From contig NZ_SDGV01000017.1 in assembly GCF_004795745.1 (NCBI RefSeq), positions 212,042 to 276,041 on the forward strand: DNA of 64,000 bases, read 5' to 3'. This DNA comes from Vagococcus silagei (GTDB lineage: Bacteria; Bacillota; Bacilli; Lactobacillales; Vagococcaceae). Positions 33,895 through 42,526 of the stretch are shown here, piece after piece. Position 1 is the first letter of the stretch. Each line of letters starts with the position of its first letter. A program made the translations under genes and the position numbers. Below the pieces are notes generated by a model that did not search any database, was not told the origin of the DNA, and was given only the letters and a program-made list of their open reading frames with translations.

Positions 33895-34828
33895 CATTCG
33901 CGATATTGCGAATAAAACCGGATACTCCGTTGCTACTGTTTCAAGGGTCTTATCTAATCATCCTTATGTCAGTGATGAAAAAAGAAAGCATATCTTAGCT
34001 GTCGTAGAAGAATTAAATTATATTCCTAATCAAACCGCTAGGGCTCTAAGTCTAGGTAAAACACAAAATATCGGTGTTGTGATTCCATTTACAAATCATA
34101 CCTACTACGATCGCTTAATTAGCGGAATCATTAATGAAGCATTTAAACACGACTATCGAGTGACGCTGCTTCCGACTAACTACTCGAAAGAAAAAGAAAA
34201 ACAATATATGGATGAATTTGCTGCTAAAACATTTGACGGTATCATTCTCACTACCACCGCAAATGCTTCAGCTTTTTATAAGTCATATCTTCAGCATGGT
34301 CCAGTTATTTTTTGTGAAAAAATGAATGAACCAGAATACACTTGTGTCTTCGAAGATTTAGAAGGAGCCATCATCAGTACTTTTAGCGTTTTAAGTTCTA
34401 AAGATGTTCAATCAATCGGTTTAACATTAGGTAGAAGTAAACATATTAGCAATTATTCAAAAATGATTATTAACCTTACTGAAACATTTTTTCCTAATTT
34501 TTCTAGAAAAAATATTTTTTGGGAATGTTACTCTGCACATGATGCTCATGAAGCAGCACAATTTTTTAGCACTCTACCTTTAGATGCCATTCTAACCAAT
34601 GGTGATGATGTTGCAGCAACTATCATTCAAAATTTCCCATCTAATCAAACTCTTCCACTCATCATTGGACGAGAACACTTACTTATCAGTGAGATACTAA
34701 ATTTTTCAACCATCGAAACCCAACTAGAACTTTGTGGGAAAGAAGCGTTTAAGCTTTTTCTATCTGGCGACAATGTAAAGAAAAAAATTCCGTATAATTT
34801 TATTGCACGTCATCATAAGACACCTTAG
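33887..34828 (+). CDS. LacI-family transcriptional regulator
   Basis: A 313-residue LacI/GalR repressor. The N-terminal helix-turn-helix is typical ('NIRDIANKTGYSVATVSRVL', 'NYIPNQTARALSLGKT', hinge helix), followed by a periplasmic-binding-protein-like domain ('NIGVVIPFTNHTYYDRLISG'). It is about 20 residues shorter than most. The ligand is unknown. The start ATG overlaps the preceding gene by 8 bp with GAGGTG ahead. The perfect 14-bp dyad at 33542 and the 18-bp palindrome at 34899 are candidate operators, the latter in front of the next gene. Confidence 0.93.
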   Translation: MPNIRDIANKTGYSVATVSRVLSNHPYVSDEKRKHILAVVEELNYIPNQTARALSLGKTQNIGVVIPFTNHTYYDRLISGIINEAFKHDYRVTLLPTNYSKEKEKQYMDEFAAKTFDGIILTTTANASAFYKSYLQHGPVIFCEKMNEPEYTCVFEDLEGAIISTFSVLSSKDVQSIGLTLGRSKHISNYSKMIINLTETFFPNFSRKNIFWECYSAHDAHEAAQFFSTLPLDAILTNGDDVAATIIQNFPSNQTLPLIIGREHLLISEILNFSTIETQLELCGKEAFKLFLSGDNVKKKIPYNFIARHHKTP

Positions 34829-34867
34829 TGACTTTTTTAGTAATATTACGTCATTAGGGTGTTTTTT
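34820..34867 (+). terminator. terminator of the LacI-type gene
   Basis: ACACCTTAGTGAC (34820-34832) pairs with GTCATTAGGGTGT (34850-34862) using a few G-U pairs, followed by TTTTTT. The left arm contains the stop codon of the gene. Confidence 0.8.
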
Positions 34868-34878
34868 ATGACATTACT

Positions 34879-34916
34879 TGCTATAATAATATATCATGAA
34901 GAAGTTTAAACTTCTT
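34879..34916 (+). promoter_or_regulatory. extended -10 promoter with 18-bp palindrome
   Basis: TGC followed by TATAAT (34882-34887) is an extended -10 element. Twelve base pairs downstream lies AAGAAGTTTAAACTTCTT (34899-34916), a perfect 18-bp palindrome in the operator position. The glycosyltransferase starts at 34947. Confidence 0.65.
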
Positions 34917-34946
34917 TATTCAAGACACTTGAAAGGAGTCTAACTA

Positions 34947-35885
34947 TTGAAAATCTCAATTGTTATCCCATGTTTTAATGAAGAGCAAATGATTCCACTC
35001 TTCTTTCAAGCAATGGAAGAAATCAAACATAAAAATAATTATAACTTTGAATATCTATTTGTAAATGATGGTTCTAAAGATGATACTCTCAATAAAATGA
35101 GACAACTTGCTGAAGCACATGAAGATGTTCGCTATCTTTCATTTTCACGTAACTTCGGTAAAGAAGCCGCTCTCTACGCCGGTTTACAAAATGCAACGGG
35201 CGATTTTGTTACTGTTATGGATGTTGACATGCAAGATCCACCAGAACTACTCCCACAAATGGTGGACATTCTTAATTCAGATAAAGATATTGACTGTGTT
35301 GGAACAAGACGTTCAACACGTAAAGGGGAGCCACCAATTCGAAGTTTCTTTTCAAAAAAATTCTATAAGTTAATTAATAAAATTAGCGATACTGAAATGG
35401 TCGATGGTGCTCGAGATTTTCGCTTGATGACTCGTCAAATGGTGGATGCTATCCTTGAATTAACGGAGTATAATCGCTTCTCAAAAGGAATTTTTAGCTG
35501 GGTCGGTTTTAACACTCATTATTTAGCTTATGAGAATGTTGAACGTGTTGCCGGAGAAACCTCTTGGTCTTTTTGGCAATTATTAAGTTACTCAATTGAT
35601 GGGATTGTAAACTTTTCAGACACACCACTTAATTTATCTGTTTTTTCTGGGATTTTATCGTGCATCCTGTCTGTCGTTGCTTTAATTTTCATTATTGTTC
35701 GTGCTTTAATCTTCGGAGATCCAACGTCAGGTTGGCCATCGCTTGTCGCAATTATTCTCTTCATTGGTGGGATTCAACTATTAAGTCTAGGGGTAATTGG
35801 AAAATATATTGGCAAAATTTTCTTGGAAACTAAAAAAAGACCAATTTATATTGTTAAAGAAACTGAAACATCTAAAAAAAAATAA
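34947..35885 (+). CDS. GT2-family membrane glycosyltransferase (GtrB / bactoprenol-glycosyl transferase type)
   Basis: A 312-residue protein with an N-terminal GT-A domain ('ISIVIPCFNEEQMIPLFF', 'FVNDGSKDDTL', 'VTVMDVDMQDPPELLPQM', DxD in the latter) and two C-terminal membrane helices (~230-252, ~266-288). This is the layout of GtrB/DPM1-like enzymes that pass a sugar from a nucleotide sugar to undecaprenyl phosphate on the inner face. The start is a TTG with AAAGGAG 8 bp upstream. It sits behind its own palindrome-bearing promoter. The sugar and acceptor polymer (often wall teichoic or lipoteichoic acid) cannot be told. Confidence 0.92.
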   Translation: MKISIVIPCFNEEQMIPLFFQAMEEIKHKNNYNFEYLFVNDGSKDDTLNKMRQLAEAHEDVRYLSFSRNFGKEAALYAGLQNATGDFVTVMDVDMQDPPELLPQMVDILNSDKDIDCVGTRRSTRKGEPPIRSFFSKKFYKLINKISDTEMVDGARDFRLMTRQMVDAILELTEYNRFSKGIFSWVGFNTHYLAYENVERVAGETSWSFWQLLSYSIDGIVNFSDTPLNLSVFSGILSCILSVVALIFIIVRALIFGDPTSGWPSLVAIILFIGGIQLLSLGVIGKYIGKIFLETKKRPIYIVKETETSKKK

Positions 35886-35888
35886 ATT

Positions 35889-35925
35889 AAAAGCCTGTCA
35901 TCACATTTTTGTGATACAGGCTTTA
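35889..35925. terminator. bidirectional terminator between glycosyltransferase and signal peptidase genes
   Basis: AAAGCCTGTCATCAC and GTGATACAGGCTTT pair around a T-rich loop. Both strands have T-rich sequence after the stem, serving both convergent genes. Confidence 0.85.
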
Positions 35926-35930
35926 CTCAT

Positions 35931-36530
35931 TTATTTTGTCATAATGGTTCCTTCAATTTGATCTCTATCGATGAGCCCAAAATTCCGACTATCATAGGAA
36001 CCCCACACATTGTCCCCAACTACAAAAAATTTATTCTCAGGAATTTCTATTTTTTGGATCTTCATATCGCGAGTATTTGGTAAAATCGGATAAGTTAGAT
36101 TCACTTCAGAATCTGAATTTTTTTTCTTAGAAGTTTGATAAACAATCGATATTTTTTCAGCTCTAACTTCAACAACGTCACCTGGTACCCCGACAACACG
36201 TTTAACTAAATATTTATTTTTAGTCGTTGGATCTGCCGTTTTAAATGCCACAATGTCATAACGACCAATGTCTTTTTGATATTTCACAACGGCCAAATCA
36301 CCTGATGAGAATGTCGGTTCCATTGAACTACCATCTACTCTCCAAATAAATTGGCGCATTAAAGCTAAGAGTATCACGATAAACAAAATGACCGCTAAAA
36401 GAATAACAATGAGTTTCTTACGTCGTTTTTCTTGAATTGCTTTAGGTTGTTTTTTATTTATTGTGTATTTCTCTTTATTTCCTTTGGACTTAGACGATTT
36501 TTTCTTCTTTTTTTCTTTTTTGCTAGACAT
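35931..36530 (-). CDS. signal peptidase I
   Basis: A 199-residue type I signal peptidase. The N-terminal ~40 residues are strikingly basic, followed by one membrane helix ('LIVILLAVILFIVILLALM'). The catalytic serine is in 'GSSMEPTFSSGD', the lysine in 'YLVKRVVGVPGD', and the C-terminal box is 'VGDNVWGSYDSRNFGLI'. It cleaves signal peptides of exported proteins. A GTG at 36545 lies against the AGAGG site, so the ATG at 36530 is preferred. No S26-family substrate is adjacent. Several Sip paralogues are normal in this group, so I give no symbol. Confidence 0.94.
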   Translation of the reverse strand: MSSKKEKKKKKSSKSKGNKEKYTINKKQPKAIQEKRRKKLIVILLAVILFIVILLALMRQFIWRVDGSSMEPTFSSGDLAVVKYQKDIGRYDIVAFKTADPTTKNKYLVKRVVGVPGDVVEVRAEKISIVYQTSKKKNSDSEVNLTYPILPNTRDMKIQKIEIPENKFFVVGDNVWGSYDSRNFGLIDRDQIEGTIMTK

Positions 36531-36564
36531 TTTGTTTTTCACCACCCTCTCACTTTTTTAATTC

Positions 36565-37578
36565 TTAATTAAAACCATAGATTTTTTGTGCTGTACGATA
36601 AATGCGTACCGCCGTTTTTCGGCCCAATTTACCAGGTAAATGTAAGGCATGCCCAAAAATACCGTGTCGCAACGTATTATATAAATCAGAATTTGTTGTT
36701 TCAATGAAACGCCAAAGTTGGTCTTTCTTAACTAGATTCTCACTTGATCCTTCCTTAAGCAGTAAGATAGATGAGACAGCTGTTATGATTTCAATATAGC
36801 GCACCATATATAACTCTAAATTAGAATCGAGATTTTCCAAAGTTGAAAAATAGCGAATCATCTCTTGATTAACAAATAACTGTTGATCGATTCGACTAAT
36901 CATCACAGTCTCATTAACAGATTGATCATCACGGCCAATATAATAACGATAAAAATCAACATCTAAATAGTACATTCTATTAACCAAAGGTAATGGTTTA
37001 AATACATATAAATTATCAACATAAAATGTATGTTTTGGTAACTTAATATTTGCTTCCTTTAATAAAGATGTCCGGTAAATTACCGAGTGCATAAGTAGAT
37101 ATTTACCAATTGGGAATTGAACCGTATTCCAACTAAATTCTTTATTAATTGGTAAAATCGAACGGTATTCCATCACTTTTTTGTGTTTAACACCTTGCTT
37201 TTCATAGACATAGTTACTGATAACCATATCCATCATTTCCTCATCTTGATGAGCTTCTAAAAAAGCTAAGATTGTTGCATACGCTTCTGGGTCAACCCAG
37301 TCGTCACTATCGACAACTTTTAAATACAAGCCCGATGCTTCAATCAAACCAGCATTTATCGCTTGTCCATGACCACCATTTTCTTGATGCACGACTTTAA
37401 TAATTGTCGGATATTTTACTTGTAATTGATCCGCAATATGACTTGTACCGTCACTTGAGCCATCATTTACGATTATAATTTCAACTGCCTCACCACCAAC
37501 TAGAAGTGACTCCACACAACGTGTCATATAATCTTCTGAATTGTAACAAGGCACAATAATACTTAATAATTTTTTCAT
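36565..37578 (-). CDS. glycosyltransferase family 2 protein
   Basis: A 337-residue GT2 enzyme. 'LLSIIVPCYNSEDYMTRC', 'EIIIVNDGSSDGTSHIADQL' and 'VVDSDDWVDPEA' give the GT-A fold and DxD metal motif. The C-terminal half is variable and contains the acceptor region. The start at 37578 has GAGGGAAAG upstream and begins after the glf stop; longer frames overlap glf without a site. Together with UDP-galactopyranose mutase it may transfer galactofuranose to a surface polysaccharide, which is an inference from location. Confidence 0.9.
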   Translation of the reverse strand: MKKLLSIIVPCYNSEDYMTRCVESLLVGGEAVEIIIVNDGSSDGTSHIADQLQVKYPTIIKVVHQENGGHGQAINAGLIEASGLYLKVVDSDDWVDPEAYATILAFLEAHQDEEMMDMVISNYVYEKQGVKHKKVMEYRSILPINKEFSWNTVQFPIGKYLLMHSVIYRTSLLKEANIKLPKHTFYVDNLYVFKPLPLVNRMYYLDVDFYRYYIGRDDQSVNETVMISRIDQQLFVNQEMIRYFSTLENLDSNLELYMVRYIEIITAVSSILLLKEGSSENLVKKDQLWRFIETTNSDLYNTLRHGIFGHALHLPGKLGRKTAVRIYRTAQKIYGFN

Positions 37579-37642
37579 ACTTTCCCTCATACTTCTATAA
37601 ATAATTTTATCAATCACATTTTCAATACAACACAAATAACTC

Positions 37643-38737
37643 TTACAGTTCACGTTGACATAGTAGTAACGCTGCATCGATAACCTGATGCATATCAAAA
37701 TAACGGTACATGCCTAAACGTCCACCAAAAACAATATTGGGTGTCTCTTCTGCCAGTTGTTTATATTTCTTATATAAACGGTTATTATCTGCGTTGTTCA
37801 CTGGATAATAGGGTTCCATACCTTTTGACCAAGCACAAGGATACTCTTTGGTAATCACCGTATGTTCTTGTGTTCCAAATTCAAAATGTTTATGTTCAAT
37901 AATCCGCGTATAAGGAATTTCTTTATCAATATAATTCACAACGGCATTTCCTTGATAGTTCTCTTCTTCTAAGCGTTCATGGGTAAAACTCAGTGAGCGA
38001 TACTCTAGTTCGCCATAACAATAATCAAAAAACTCATCAATCATGCCCGTATATATTATCTTATCATACTTATCCATATATATGTCTTTTTGATTAAAGA
38101 AATCTGTATTTAATTGAACACTTACCTTAGAATTGGATAGCATATTCTCAATAATAGCTGTATATCCCCCAACTGGGATTCCTTGATAACGATCATTGAA
38201 ATAATTGTTGTCAAACGTAAAGCGTACTGGCAAGCGATTAATAATAAACGCGGGTAGTTCTAAGCATGAACGTCCCCACTGTTTTTCAGTATAACCTTTA
38301 ATCAAAGTTTCATATATATCACGTCCAACTAACGACAAAGCCTGTTCTTCAAGATTTTTAGCAGGTCCTTCCAAAACTAGACGTTGCTCCGCAATTATTT
38401 TTTCAGCTTCTTTAGGCGTTTTAACACCCCAAAGCGCATGAAAAGTATTCATATTGAATGGCAAATTGTAAAGTTGATTCTGATGAATGGCCAAAGGCGC
38501 ATTAACAAAGTTGTTAAATTCACCGAATTGATTGATATATTCCCAAATCATTTTATTAGAGGTGTGAAAAATATGAGCCCCATACTGATGAACATTGATT
38601 CCATCCACATTTTTTGTATAGATATTTCCCCCAATATGATCGCGCTTCTCAATAACAGTCACATCATGGCCCTTTTTAGCTGCTTCGTGAGCAAAAACTG
38701 CTCCGAATAAGCCACTCCCTACGACTAAATAATTCAT
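37643..38737 (-). CDS. glf: UDP-galactopyranose mutase
   Basis: A 364-residue flavoenzyme that converts UDP-galactopyranose to UDP-galactofuranose, the donor for galactofuranose-containing surface glycans. FAD binding starts at 'YLVVGSGLFGAVFAHEAAKK', and 'GGNIYT', 'HQYGAHIFHTSNKMIWEYI' and the Arg/Tyr residues of 'GGRLGMYRYFDMHQVI' are standard for Glf. A GGAGTG site lies 13 bp before the ATG. It forms an operon with the glycosyltransferase downstream. A candidate attenuator or small RNA is encoded just upstream on the same strand. Confidence 0.96.
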   Translation of the reverse strand: MNYLVVGSGLFGAVFAHEAAKKGHDVTVIEKRDHIGGNIYTKNVDGINVHQYGAHIFHTSNKMIWEYINQFGEFNNFVNAPLAIHQNQLYNLPFNMNTFHALWGVKTPKEAEKIIAEQRLVLEGPAKNLEEQALSLVGRDIYETLIKGYTEKQWGRSCLELPAFIINRLPVRFTFDNNYFNDRYQGIPVGGYTAIIENMLSNSKVSVQLNTDFFNQKDIYMDKYDKIIYTGMIDEFFDYCYGELEYRSLSFTHERLEEENYQGNAVVNYIDKEIPYTRIIEHKHFEFGTQEHTVITKEYPCAWSKGMEPYYPVNNADNNRLYKKYKQLAEETPNIVFGGRLGMYRYFDMHQVIDAALLLCQREL

Positions 38738-38833
38738 GACATTTCAACACTCCAGTATTTATTTCTCATAGAAACATTATACCAAAAAAATAGATAAAGC
38801 CAATGTTTTCAAAACATCTCTAAAAAAACAAAA

Positions 38834-38953
38834 CAAAAAAGCTAAAATGAAACGGGGATTTCACTCTAGCTTATAAAGGGGGGGAAAATCTTTTTAAATA
38901 TTTTTATCGAAACTCTATTTAAAACGAAGTAGCCAACAACCGTTGTGACTACA
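38834..38953 (-). ncRNA. candidate small RNA or 5' leader attenuator upstream of glf
   Basis: A minus-strand promoter TTGACT-17 bp-TATCAT (38988-38960) is followed after about 100 bp by an intrinsic terminator: AAGCTA...TAGCTT stem (38872-38839), then T6. No reading frame with a ribosome site lies between. Before the terminator is a C-rich single-stranded stretch (TTTTCCCCCCCTTT). It is either a free small RNA of about 120 nt or an attenuator within the glf leader. Confidence 0.5.
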
Positions 38954-38959
38954 AGTCTA

Positions 38960-38988
38960 ATGATACGTTGCTCCTCATAAAAAGTCAA
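38960..38988 (-). promoter_or_regulatory. promoter upstream of glf and candidate small RNA
   Basis: TTGACT (38988-38983 on the minus strand) and TATCAT (38965-38960) are 17 bp apart. It is about 220 bp from the glf start. Confidence 0.55.
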
Positions 38989-39590
38989 ACAATTCACTAC
39001 GTATTATTCAATTTTTAATAGGTTATAATACATTTTAAAAAAACAAGTTTTCATAAAGTTAACATCTGTATTTTTTAAAATATTCTTTGATAAAATAACT
39101 ATAATATATATCTAGATTTCTTCTTCAATCTAGATAATTTAAATCATATTTTATCAAATAAAGAAATGGCATTTCCAATCATTCTTTTTTTATTGTTTTT
39201 CTCCTGATTTTTTTAATACTTCCTGTCTTGTTAAGTATCCTAATCAAAACAAGTGAATTAGTAAACAATCAATAAAATAACTCATTTGATATTTATTCTA
39301 ATTATAATCTTTATTAGTTAAATGAAATTAAATAGCAGATAATTTAAGAGAAATAAATTAATTTAGCAAACAATAAAAGTGAAAATTCGACTTAAAATAT
39401 ATATTAATGTACGTTTTTATTAAAAATTGCTGTCTTTCTTGTAAGTTTATTTAATTGTTTACGCATTGTTCAAAAATTGTTAACATATATTTGAGATACT
39501 CAAGATAGACTTTTTAAAATAAGTAGCGTAAATTTATAGTTCAATCTAAAAAATAAATTAAGGATACTAAAAAATACAAGGAGGAGTTTC

Positions 39591-40043
39591 ATGGTAGCAA
39601 AAGACGTTAATGACTATTTAGATAAAGCAATGTATGGCACACCTCAACTAAAACCTGATGAACAGAAAAAATATCTTGGCACTTTTAGAGAACGAGTTGT
39701 TTTTGCACTAACTCTAAATCAAATGAAGAACAAAAAATTCGAAAAATATTGCTTGGATAAAATTTCCAAGTATCCACAAGGTGAGTTACTAATTAGCGCA
39801 AAAAGCGATGAACAAACACAACAAGCTTTTTTAATTTTGGCTCAAAAGGCTAATGTGCCATTCCGATTGATTGATGACGCTCCTGGTAATCCAGATCCAA
39901 TCAAAACGATTGGTGTTGTCTATACATTGAAAACAGCGATTAACCTTCAAGATATTATCCCTGCTGAAAATCAATTTGACGCAAAATCAAAAGAAACACA
40001 TTCTACTAAAAAAACATCCTTGTTTGGCCGCTTGTGGTCTTAA
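39591..40043 (+). CDS. yueI: YueI-family protein (DUF1694)
   Basis: A 150-residue soluble protein of the YueI/DUF1694 family, conserved among Bacilli and without established function. Family traits are 'YLDKAMYGTPQLKPDEQKKY' at the start, 'LGTFRERVVFALTLNQM', and an 'IGVVYTLKTAI' strand near residue 105. The final 25 residues are polar and end in 'FGRLWS'. A perfect AAGGAGGAG lies 7 bp before the ATG. It is monocistronic. The nature of the fold suggests nucleotide or sugar binding, but nothing in the sequence confirms this. Confidence 0.85.
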   Translation: MVAKDVNDYLDKAMYGTPQLKPDEQKKYLGTFRERVVFALTLNQMKNKKFEKYCLDKISKYPQGELLISAKSDEQTQQAFLILAQKANVPFRLIDDAPGNPDPIKTIGVVYTLKTAINLQDIIPAENQFDAKSKETHSTKKTSLFGRLWS

Positions 40044-40050
40044 AATAAAT

Positions 40051-40095
40051 AAAGTACTGAACGAAAATTAAAATAATTTTTGTTCAGTACTTTTT
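40051..40095. terminator. terminator between yueI and gshF
   Basis: AAAGTACTGAACAAAAATT-like arms (40051-40069 and 40077-40093) pair over 15+ bp and end in TTTTT. Convergent genes on both sides share it. Confidence 0.85.
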
Positions 40096-40096
40096 A

Positions 40097-42373
40097 TTAT
40101 AATTCTGGAAATAATAAATCCAATACATCTCGTGTTAAACGTCGACTATGTCCTTGATGTGGATAAATATGCATTTGCATCATGGGATTGAAATTAGCTT
40201 CAATAATCCCGTAATCCTTTGATTCACGTATTGATGCTTGTTTGATATTTGGAATCATCATATCAACTCCGCAAACGACAGCCCCAAGTGCCTTTGCCGC
40301 GTCTTCAGCAATTCGTTTATAACCTTCAGCAACATCATCTGTTCGATCAATCGAATCACCACCCGTACTAACATTTGAGTTTTCTCTTAAATAAATATAT
40401 TCTCCTTTAGTTGGTACACTAGAAAAATCAAGATTCTGTGTTTTTAAAACCATTGCCTCGCTCTCGCCTAGAGCAATTTTTTCTAGCGGCGTGTGATGGT
40501 TTGTGCCACGTAAAGGGTTCTCATTTTTGTTTGCTACTAATTCAGCAATTGTGTGGCAGCCATCTCCCTCTACATTGGCTGGAACACGTTGTAAAACTGC
40601 TTTCGTTTTTCCATCTAACACAAAGAAACGGTATTCCGTTCCTTCTAAAAATTCTTCTACAAGCACCTGCGAATCATGCTCAAAAGCCATCTCTAACGCT
40701 TGTTGATAATCATCCTGAGACACCGATGCTTTAAAAATAGAAATACCTAGGCCAAAATTAGTCGACTTTGGTTTAATTACAATCGAGCCTGATTCAAACT
40801 CTGGATAATAATTCATTGCCTCAGCTAGCGAACTAAATTCATAACCATTTGGAACCGAAAATTTTTCCGTAGCCAGTATTTTTTTGGTCACGACTTTGTT
40901 TTCCATCATCAATGGCGAAATATAGTGATCTTTACTCGTCATATTACCATTCTTCACGTACTCAATATGTGATCCCCGCGAAAGTTTGAGGAATTGATCT
41001 TCCTCATCTAATATCTCTAATTTTAGACCTTTTTGTAGGGCATCAAACATTAAAATTTGTGTTGATAACTCCATTTCACGATACCCAGCTAATTGATAAG
41101 GTTTTTCGTACGCAGCATGATGATAGTCTAGCGCTTTTGAAACCGCCCACTCACCATTTGAAAGAGCAGTTTGTTCTAAAGTTTTCACATAACGTCCTGC
41201 TAATGTTTTTTCAGGATTCTTAAATTGATCTTTAAGCTCTTCGGCAAGACTTTTCTCTTTATCTGATAAATTTAATGCGTCGATCATTTGATCTAATTCT
41301 TGCAGTAACCAGTTTCCTTCTTCTTGATAAATTGTGAGTGCCAACGGATGTTCTAACGCAACTGTATTATTCTTTAGAACTCCTTCTTGTTCACGCTCTA
41401 AGACTGATTTTTCTTCTTCTGGCAACCATAACATTAATAATACTAATAAATGAAGACTATCCAAGGTTTTTTGATTAATTCCAATTGTTGAAAATGGATC
41501 TAAATCAATATTGCGCAGTTCGACATACTGAATACCATTTTTTGCTAACTCTTGTAAATCTTGACTTCCTCTTAAACGAACTGAAGAATAAAACTCTTTT
41601 GCTTCAATCAACGCACCAGTATCAACTAAATGTTCAATGTCATTCACATAAGTATCCAAACTTTCATATGATACTTTTATTTCAGGACGGTTCGTATAAC
41701 CAAAACTACTGTTGCGAATACTACGCACTGGTTCATTAGGTCGATCCATAATAAAGTAATGATCTTCTGCAATTGGTGAAGCACCGAAGAAATAAGTAAT
41801 GAGCCAACGATAACGTAAATATTGACGTGCCACTTTTAAATAGATTTCTGATTTAAATTCAGTCAATAATAGTGATTGATCTGACAAATCATACATTTGT
41901 TTAATTAATTGCGGAGAAAACTCAAAATTGTAGTGGATTCCACTCACCATTTGTTTTCGTTTTCCGTATACTTTTGCTAAGTAACGACGATAATTAACAT
42001 CACCTTGATTCTCTAATTTTGCAATTTGAATATCACGATCATCAACAGGTAAAGCTGGTGGCATACTCAACGGCCATAGCATTTCCTCCTCTGGCATTGA
42101 CCGTAATAAGACGTCATTTAAAGCACTTAAAAAACGTAGCGCTTCTTTTTCTGTATCAAAAACTGGCGTGATGAGCTCAGTTTGTGTTTCACTAAAATCG
42201 GTTTGAATATATGGATGAATCGTTCGGCTTCCCAACGTTTTTGGATGATTGGTTTGTGCTAAAGCACCTGATAATGTCACACGTTGGCTTTCTTTTTCAA
42301 GACCAATTCGTTTTTTATAGAGATATGGCTGCAGCTTTGGATCTTTTAATATATTTTGTAACTGATTTATCAT
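40097..42373 (-). CDS. gshF: bifunctional glutamate-cysteine ligase / glutathione synthetase (GshF)
   Basis: A 758-residue fusion enzyme that makes glutathione from Glu, Cys and Gly in the cytoplasm. The first ~500 residues are a proteobacterial-type glutamate-cysteine ligase ('RIGLEKESQRVTLSG', 'TDFSETQTELITPV'). The C-terminal ~270 residues are an ATP-grasp domain ('SIVIKPKSTNFGLGISIF', 'VLVEEFLEGTEYRFFVLD') rather than a GshB domain, the layout known from Enterococcus, Listeria and streptococci. GAGGGTATAG lies ahead of the ATG. Monocistronic, on its own strand. Confidence 0.96.
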   Translation of the reverse strand: MINQLQNILKDPKLQPYLYKKRIGLEKESQRVTLSGALAQTNHPKTLGSRTIHPYIQTDFSETQTELITPVFDTEKEALRFLSALNDVLLRSMPEEEMLWPLSMPPALPVDDRDIQIAKLENQGDVNYRRYLAKVYGKRKQMVSGIHYNFEFSPQLIKQMYDLSDQSLLLTEFKSEIYLKVARQYLRYRWLITYFFGASPIAEDHYFIMDRPNEPVRSIRNSSFGYTNRPEIKVSYESLDTYVNDIEHLVDTGALIEAKEFYSSVRLRGSQDLQELAKNGIQYVELRNIDLDPFSTIGINQKTLDSLHLLVLLMLWLPEEEKSVLEREQEGVLKNNTVALEHPLALTIYQEEGNWLLQELDQMIDALNLSDKEKSLAEELKDQFKNPEKTLAGRYVKTLEQTALSNGEWAVSKALDYHHAAYEKPYQLAGYREMELSTQILMFDALQKGLKLEILDEEDQFLKLSRGSHIEYVKNGNMTSKDHYISPLMMENKVVTKKILATEKFSVPNGYEFSSLAEAMNYYPEFESGSIVIKPKSTNFGLGISIFKASVSQDDYQQALEMAFEHDSQVLVEEFLEGTEYRFFVLDGKTKAVLQRVPANVEGDGCHTIAELVANKNENPLRGTNHHTPLEKIALGESEAMVLKTQNLDFSSVPTKGEYIYLRENSNVSTGGDSIDRTDDVAEGYKRIAEDAAKALGAVVCGVDMMIPNIKQASIRESKDYGIIEANFNPMMQMHIYPHQGHSRRLTRDVLDLLFPEL

Positions 42374-42469
42374 TTCTATACCCTCTATCTATCATAAACT
42401 CTTGAACTACGTTGTCTATTATATCAAACCCTACTTACATTCTCTATTTTGCTGTTTATGACTCACCAA

Positions 42470-42526
42470 TATAAAAAAATACTTATCATCAAAAACGAAA
42501 ACTAACATTCTTGACGATAAGTATTA
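42470..42526 (-). terminator. terminator of the ftsY-fruK transcript
   Basis: AATACTTATCGTC and GATGATAAGTATT pair over 12 bp around a ~25-nt loop, then TTTTTTATA follows on the minus strand. It lies directly after the fruK stop. Confidence 0.8.

Larger units (their letters stand above)
38738..39590. other. 850-bp AT-rich intergenic region upstream of glf and yueI
   Basis: No protein-coding gene is supported. On the minus strand it holds a sigma-A-like promoter (38988-38960) and an intrinsic terminator (38872-38834). On the plus strand an 8-bp hairpin TCTAGATT/AATCTAGA at 39111-39134 follows a TATAAT at 39100-39105. The remainder is very AT-rich, with many TTTTAAAA tracts. Confidence 0.6.

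Noticed and set aside
39100..39134. Promoter plus operator hairpin for yueI
   Set aside because: The TATAAT and TCTAGATT/AATCTAGA hairpin are present, but no -35 element fits and the distance to yueI is about 460 bp. AT-rich chance occurrence is likely.
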